From positions 1 to 34,961 of the forward strand of contig JARRKE010000024.1 in NCBI GenBank assembly GCA_037388465.1: a stretch of DNA of 34,961 nucleotides. Reading direction: 5' to 3'. The notes below the pieces were generated by a model. The model was not told the DNA's origin, made no database searches, and was given only the letters and a program-made list of their open reading frames with translations. This stretch comes from Gammaproteobacteria bacterium (GTDB lineage: Bacteria > Pseudomonadota > Gammaproteobacteria > SpSt-1174). Of the stretch, positions 32,946 to 34,961 are shown piece after piece. The first letter of the stretch is position 1; each line of letters begins with the position of its first letter. The translations under genes were made by a program, and so were the position numbers.

Positions 32946-32976
32946 TGGCGCCGCTGCCGGGGCTAAAAGGTCCGCA

Positions 32977-33004
32977 AGTATACCGCCGCGGGCAGCCTGA
33001 CCAA
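32977..33004 (-). promoter_or_regulatory. glyQ: Probable glyQS promoter
   Basis: On the minus strand TTGGTC (33004-32999) and TATACT (32982-32977) are 16 bases apart. The transcript would begin near 32970, about 25 bases before the glyQ start. The -10 box is good and the -35 box weak. Confidence 0.45.
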
Positions 33005-33110
33005 AGGCACGCACTGGCGTTCGGCACGCAACCTGCTAATAAAAACTTTAAGGGGCACTCCGGCGTATTGCCGGAACGCCGACTGCGTCGAGTCCAGATC
33101 GGGAGGCATT

Positions 33111-33680
33111 ATGAGCGACATGATCCTCGAACCCACCGCCGTGGCCCAGTGGCAGCACGTCGTCCGCGAGGCCAGCAGCGAAGCCAACCGCAACTTGCCG
33201 GACGATATCGAGGCCTACCTGGTGCTGACCCTGCAGCGCCATATCCGGGACACCGAAGGGCTGCAGCGGCGCATGGCGCTGGACTACCTGTCCGCCCTGC
33301 AGAATACCGGCGCCCTGCGCGGCGATGCCCTGCAGACCGTGGGCGATCACTGCCTGCTGCTGGCCGGGCTGTTCCCCCAGCAGGCGACCCGCCGCCAGGT
33401 ACAGGTGGGCTATTTCGTCGATCTGGGCCGGGCCGCGTACCGCGATCTCGGCGAACAGCTGCGAGCCTCGGCGGCCCTGCTGTTTCAGCGTCTGGCTGAG
33501 GCCTTTCTGAGCCTGACAGAGGTGCTGCATGCCCTGCGCAATCTGGGCGGCGCGCCGGCCCTGACCGCCGCCGAGGCGCTCGACTTCTGGTCCGAGACCG
33601 GCAGCGCCTATGCGCTGCAGACCCTGCGCCGGCACACCGGCAGCCTGCCGGCACGCTCGGTGAGCCGCAAACGCCACTGA
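33111..33680 (+). CDS. Hypothetical protein, 189 residues
   Basis: I do not recognise a family name. The protein begins MSDMILEPTAVAQWQHVVREASSEAN and is predicted to be almost all helical, with several Leu-rich amphipathic helices (AYLVLTLQRHIRD, RRMALDYLSALQNTG, LRASAALLFQRLAEAFLSLTEVLHALRNL) and a basic C-terminus (HTGSLPARSVSRKRH). A single cysteine lies at DHCLLLAGLFPQQATRRQVQVGYFVDLGRAAYRDL. No signal peptide or membrane helix is evident. GAGG lies upstream of the ATG. It resembles conserved gammaproteobacterial proteins of unknown function. It is divergent from glyQ and upstream of the PP-loop gene, separated by 121 bases. Confidence 0.7.
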   Translation: MSDMILEPTAVAQWQHVVREASSEANRNLPDDIEAYLVLTLQRHIRDTEGLQRRMALDYLSALQNTGALRGDALQTVGDHCLLLAGLFPQQATRRQVQVGYFVDLGRAAYRDLGEQLRASAALLFQRLAEAFLSLTEVLHALRNLGGAPALTAAEALDFWSETGSAYALQTLRRHTGSLPARSVSRKRH

Positions 33681-33801
33681 GGCAACCATCCAGCGGACGT
33701 GCCCCTTTGGCGGCAGGCTGCTAAAATCCCCACCCCTTTGCTCGGTCATAACAGCACGGACCGGGCCTATTCACCGGCATACGCATACGAGCAGTAAACC
33801 T

Positions 33802-34848
33802 ATGGCAGTACAACGCAAAGCGGTCGCCCTGATCTCCGGCGGACTGGATTCCATGCTCGCCACCCGCACCGTCATGGAGCAGGGCATTCACGTCGAGGGC
33901 ATCAATTTCTTCACCGGCTTCTGCGTGGAGGGCCACACCCATGCCATCCGCAAGCAGGACCGCGACAAGCCCAAGCGCAACAACGCCCTGTGGGTGGCCG
34001 AGCAGCTGGGTATCAAGCTGCACATCGTCGACATCGTCGAGGAGTACAAGGACGTCGTCATCAATCCCAAGCATGGCTATGGCGCCAACCTGAACCCCTG
34101 CCTGGACTGCAAGGTGTTCATGGTCAACAAGGCCCGGGAATGGATGCAGGCCAACGGCTTCGATTTCATCATCACCGGCGAGGTCATCGGCCAGCGCCCC
34201 ATGTCGCAGCGCAAGGACACCATGCCCATCGTCGCCCGTGAATCCGGCGCCGACGACCGCCTGCTGCGCCCGCTGTGCGCCAAGAACCTGCGCCCCACCC
34301 TGCCCGAGCGCGAGGGCTGGGTCGATCGCGAAAAACTGCACGACTTCAGCGGCCGCTCCCGCAAGCCGCAGATGGCGCTGGCCGAACGCTTCGGCATCGA
34401 GGAATACGCCCAGCCGGCCGGCGGCTGCTGCTTTCTCACCAACGAGCAGTACGCGCAGAAACTGGCCGACCTCTGGCAGCACCGTGGCAGCAAGGACTAC
34501 GAGCTCGACGACATCATGCTGCTCAAGGTCGGGCGCCACCTGCGCCCGCGCGACAACTTCAAGCTCATCGTCTCCCGCGAGGAAGGCGAGAACAATTTCC
34601 TAGAAGGCTACCGCAAGCTCTTCACCCATATCCGCACCCTGAGCCACGGCGGACCCCTGGTGCTGATCGACGGACATGACCTCAGCGCCGAAGACCTGAT
34701 GCTGGCGGCGCGCATTACCGCAAGGTTTTCGCAGGGAAAGAACGCCGAGAACGTGGAAGTGGCCATCACCCCACAGGGTGAGGAAGCGCGCAAGCTGCAG
34801 GTCCGCCCGCTGCCGGCGAGTGAAGTAGCGGAGAGCTGGTATCTGTAG
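33802..34848 (+). CDS. PP-loop ATPase, tRNA-thiolation-like
   Basis: A 348-residue protein with the PP-loop SGGLDS at residues 12-17, which activates a substrate carbonyl or tRNA base with ATP. A CxxC pair is formed by Cys100 and Cys103 (NPCLDC), and a Cys-Cys pair lies at 209-210 (AGGCCFL), so a metal or iron-sulfur site, or a persulfide relay, is possible. The C-terminal part (DDIMLLKVGRHLRPRDNFKLIVSREEGEN) resembles the NFACT-R/DUF814-like domain that follows PP-loops in some such proteins. Databases often name relatives tRNA 2-thiouridylate methyltransferase or ThiI-like, but I do not consider the reaction settled. The ATG at 33802 lies behind AGCAGTAAACCT, a weak ribosome binding site. 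Confidence 0.78.
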   Translation: MAVQRKAVALISGGLDSMLATRTVMEQGIHVEGINFFTGFCVEGHTHAIRKQDRDKPKRNNALWVAEQLGIKLHIVDIVEEYKDVVINPKHGYGANLNPCLDCKVFMVNKAREWMQANGFDFIITGEVIGQRPMSQRKDTMPIVARESGADDRLLRPLCAKNLRPTLPEREGWVDREKLHDFSGRSRKPQMALAERFGIEEYAQPAGGCCFLTNEQYAQKLADLWQHRGSKDYELDDIMLLKVGRHLRPRDNFKLIVSREEGENNFLEGYRKLFTHIRTLSHGGPLVLIDGHDLSAEDLMLAARITARFSQGKNAENVEVAITPQGEEARKLQVRPLPASEVAESWYL

Positions 34849-34859
34849 GGACTGCCGAC

Positions 34860-34961
34860 TCAGCCGGTGTGGGTCGGCTTCGCGCTGTGCTGCATGGCGA
34901 CATTGATGGCCAGAACGGCCTTCAGGGTCGCGGATTGGCCGCGACGCAGTTTTTCGATTTC
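34860..34961 (-). CDS. C-terminal fragment of a minus-strand gene (partial)
   Basis: On the minus strand an open frame enters from the window edge and stops with TGA at 34860. It encodes IEKLRRGQSATLKAVLAIN followed by VAMQHSAKPTHTG. The segment ATLKAVLAINVAM resembles the start of the first membrane helix of cation diffusion facilitators, but here it ends soon after, so it could be a truncated remnant or the true end of another protein. Too little is visible to name it. Confidence 0.35.
   Translation of the reverse strand, partial: EIEKLRRGQSATLKAVLAINVAMQHSAKPTHTG

Overview
The window looks like chromosomal DNA of a high-GC gammaproteobacterium, most likely a sulfur-oxidising chemolithoautotroph of the Chromatiales/Ectothiorhodospiraceae type. 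That placement is inference. It rests on a phosphoribulokinase gene (Calvin cycle), a sulfide/sulfane-sulfur module (FisR-like regulator, DsrE-like protein, TusA, SQR-like flavoprotein, DUF1641 protein), and gammaproteobacterial gene orders: pilY1-pilY2-pilE next to ispH-slpA-lspA-ileS-ribF, murJ near rpsT, and glyQ-glyS with gmhB-plsC. No rRNA, tRNA, CRISPR array or intact IS element was found.

Layout. 1-1220 (+) is the end of a type IV pilus minor-pilin cluster: pilY1 tail, pilY2-like gene, pilE. It converges on 1287-6911 (-), the housekeeping string ribF-ileS-lspA-slpA-ispH. 7014-11246 is a sulfur module: a FisR-like sigma-54 activator (-) divergent from dsrE-like, tusA, sqr-like and DUF1641 genes (+). 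Two upstream palindromic sites and a -24/-12 promoter lie in the shared intergenic region. 11284-12840 (-) is murJ. 12969-15237 (+) is a soluble histidine kinase with a double-receiver protein, followed by rpsT. 15682-20044 holds nhaD (-), and an SLC13 permease with prkB (+). 20243-25541 (+ apart from one - gene) holds a hypothetical gene, a FIST protein, an aldo/keto reductase, TatD, TcdA and small unknowns. A structured 143-bp repeat sits at 25574-25716. 25715-27652 (-) is gmhB-plsC plus a degenerate metallo-beta-lactamase-like gene. 27906-29824 (+) is a two-gene surface-protein sorting module: a JDVT-CTERM beta-helix protein and its glutamic intramembrane protease. 29981-32945 (-) is glyQ-glyS, with glyS frameshifted. 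33111-34848 (+) holds a hypothetical gene and a PP-loop ATPase.

How the parts work together. The FisR-like activator carries three cysteines with the spacing reported for polysulfide sensing by FisR. It probably switches on the neighbouring operon when sulfane sulfur accumulates. The SQR-like enzyme would make or handle that sulfur, and DsrE/TusA would carry it. The prkB gene follows an anion permease closely and probably shares its transcript.

Most notable points: the FisR regulon with visible operator and promoter; the substrate/protease sorting pair sitting between glyS and gmhB; three exact 180-bp-period repeats inside the DUF1641 gene; a 20-residue loss inside IspH; a frameshift with loss of sequence in glyS; and a degenerate receiver domain with Glu in place of the phospho-Asp.
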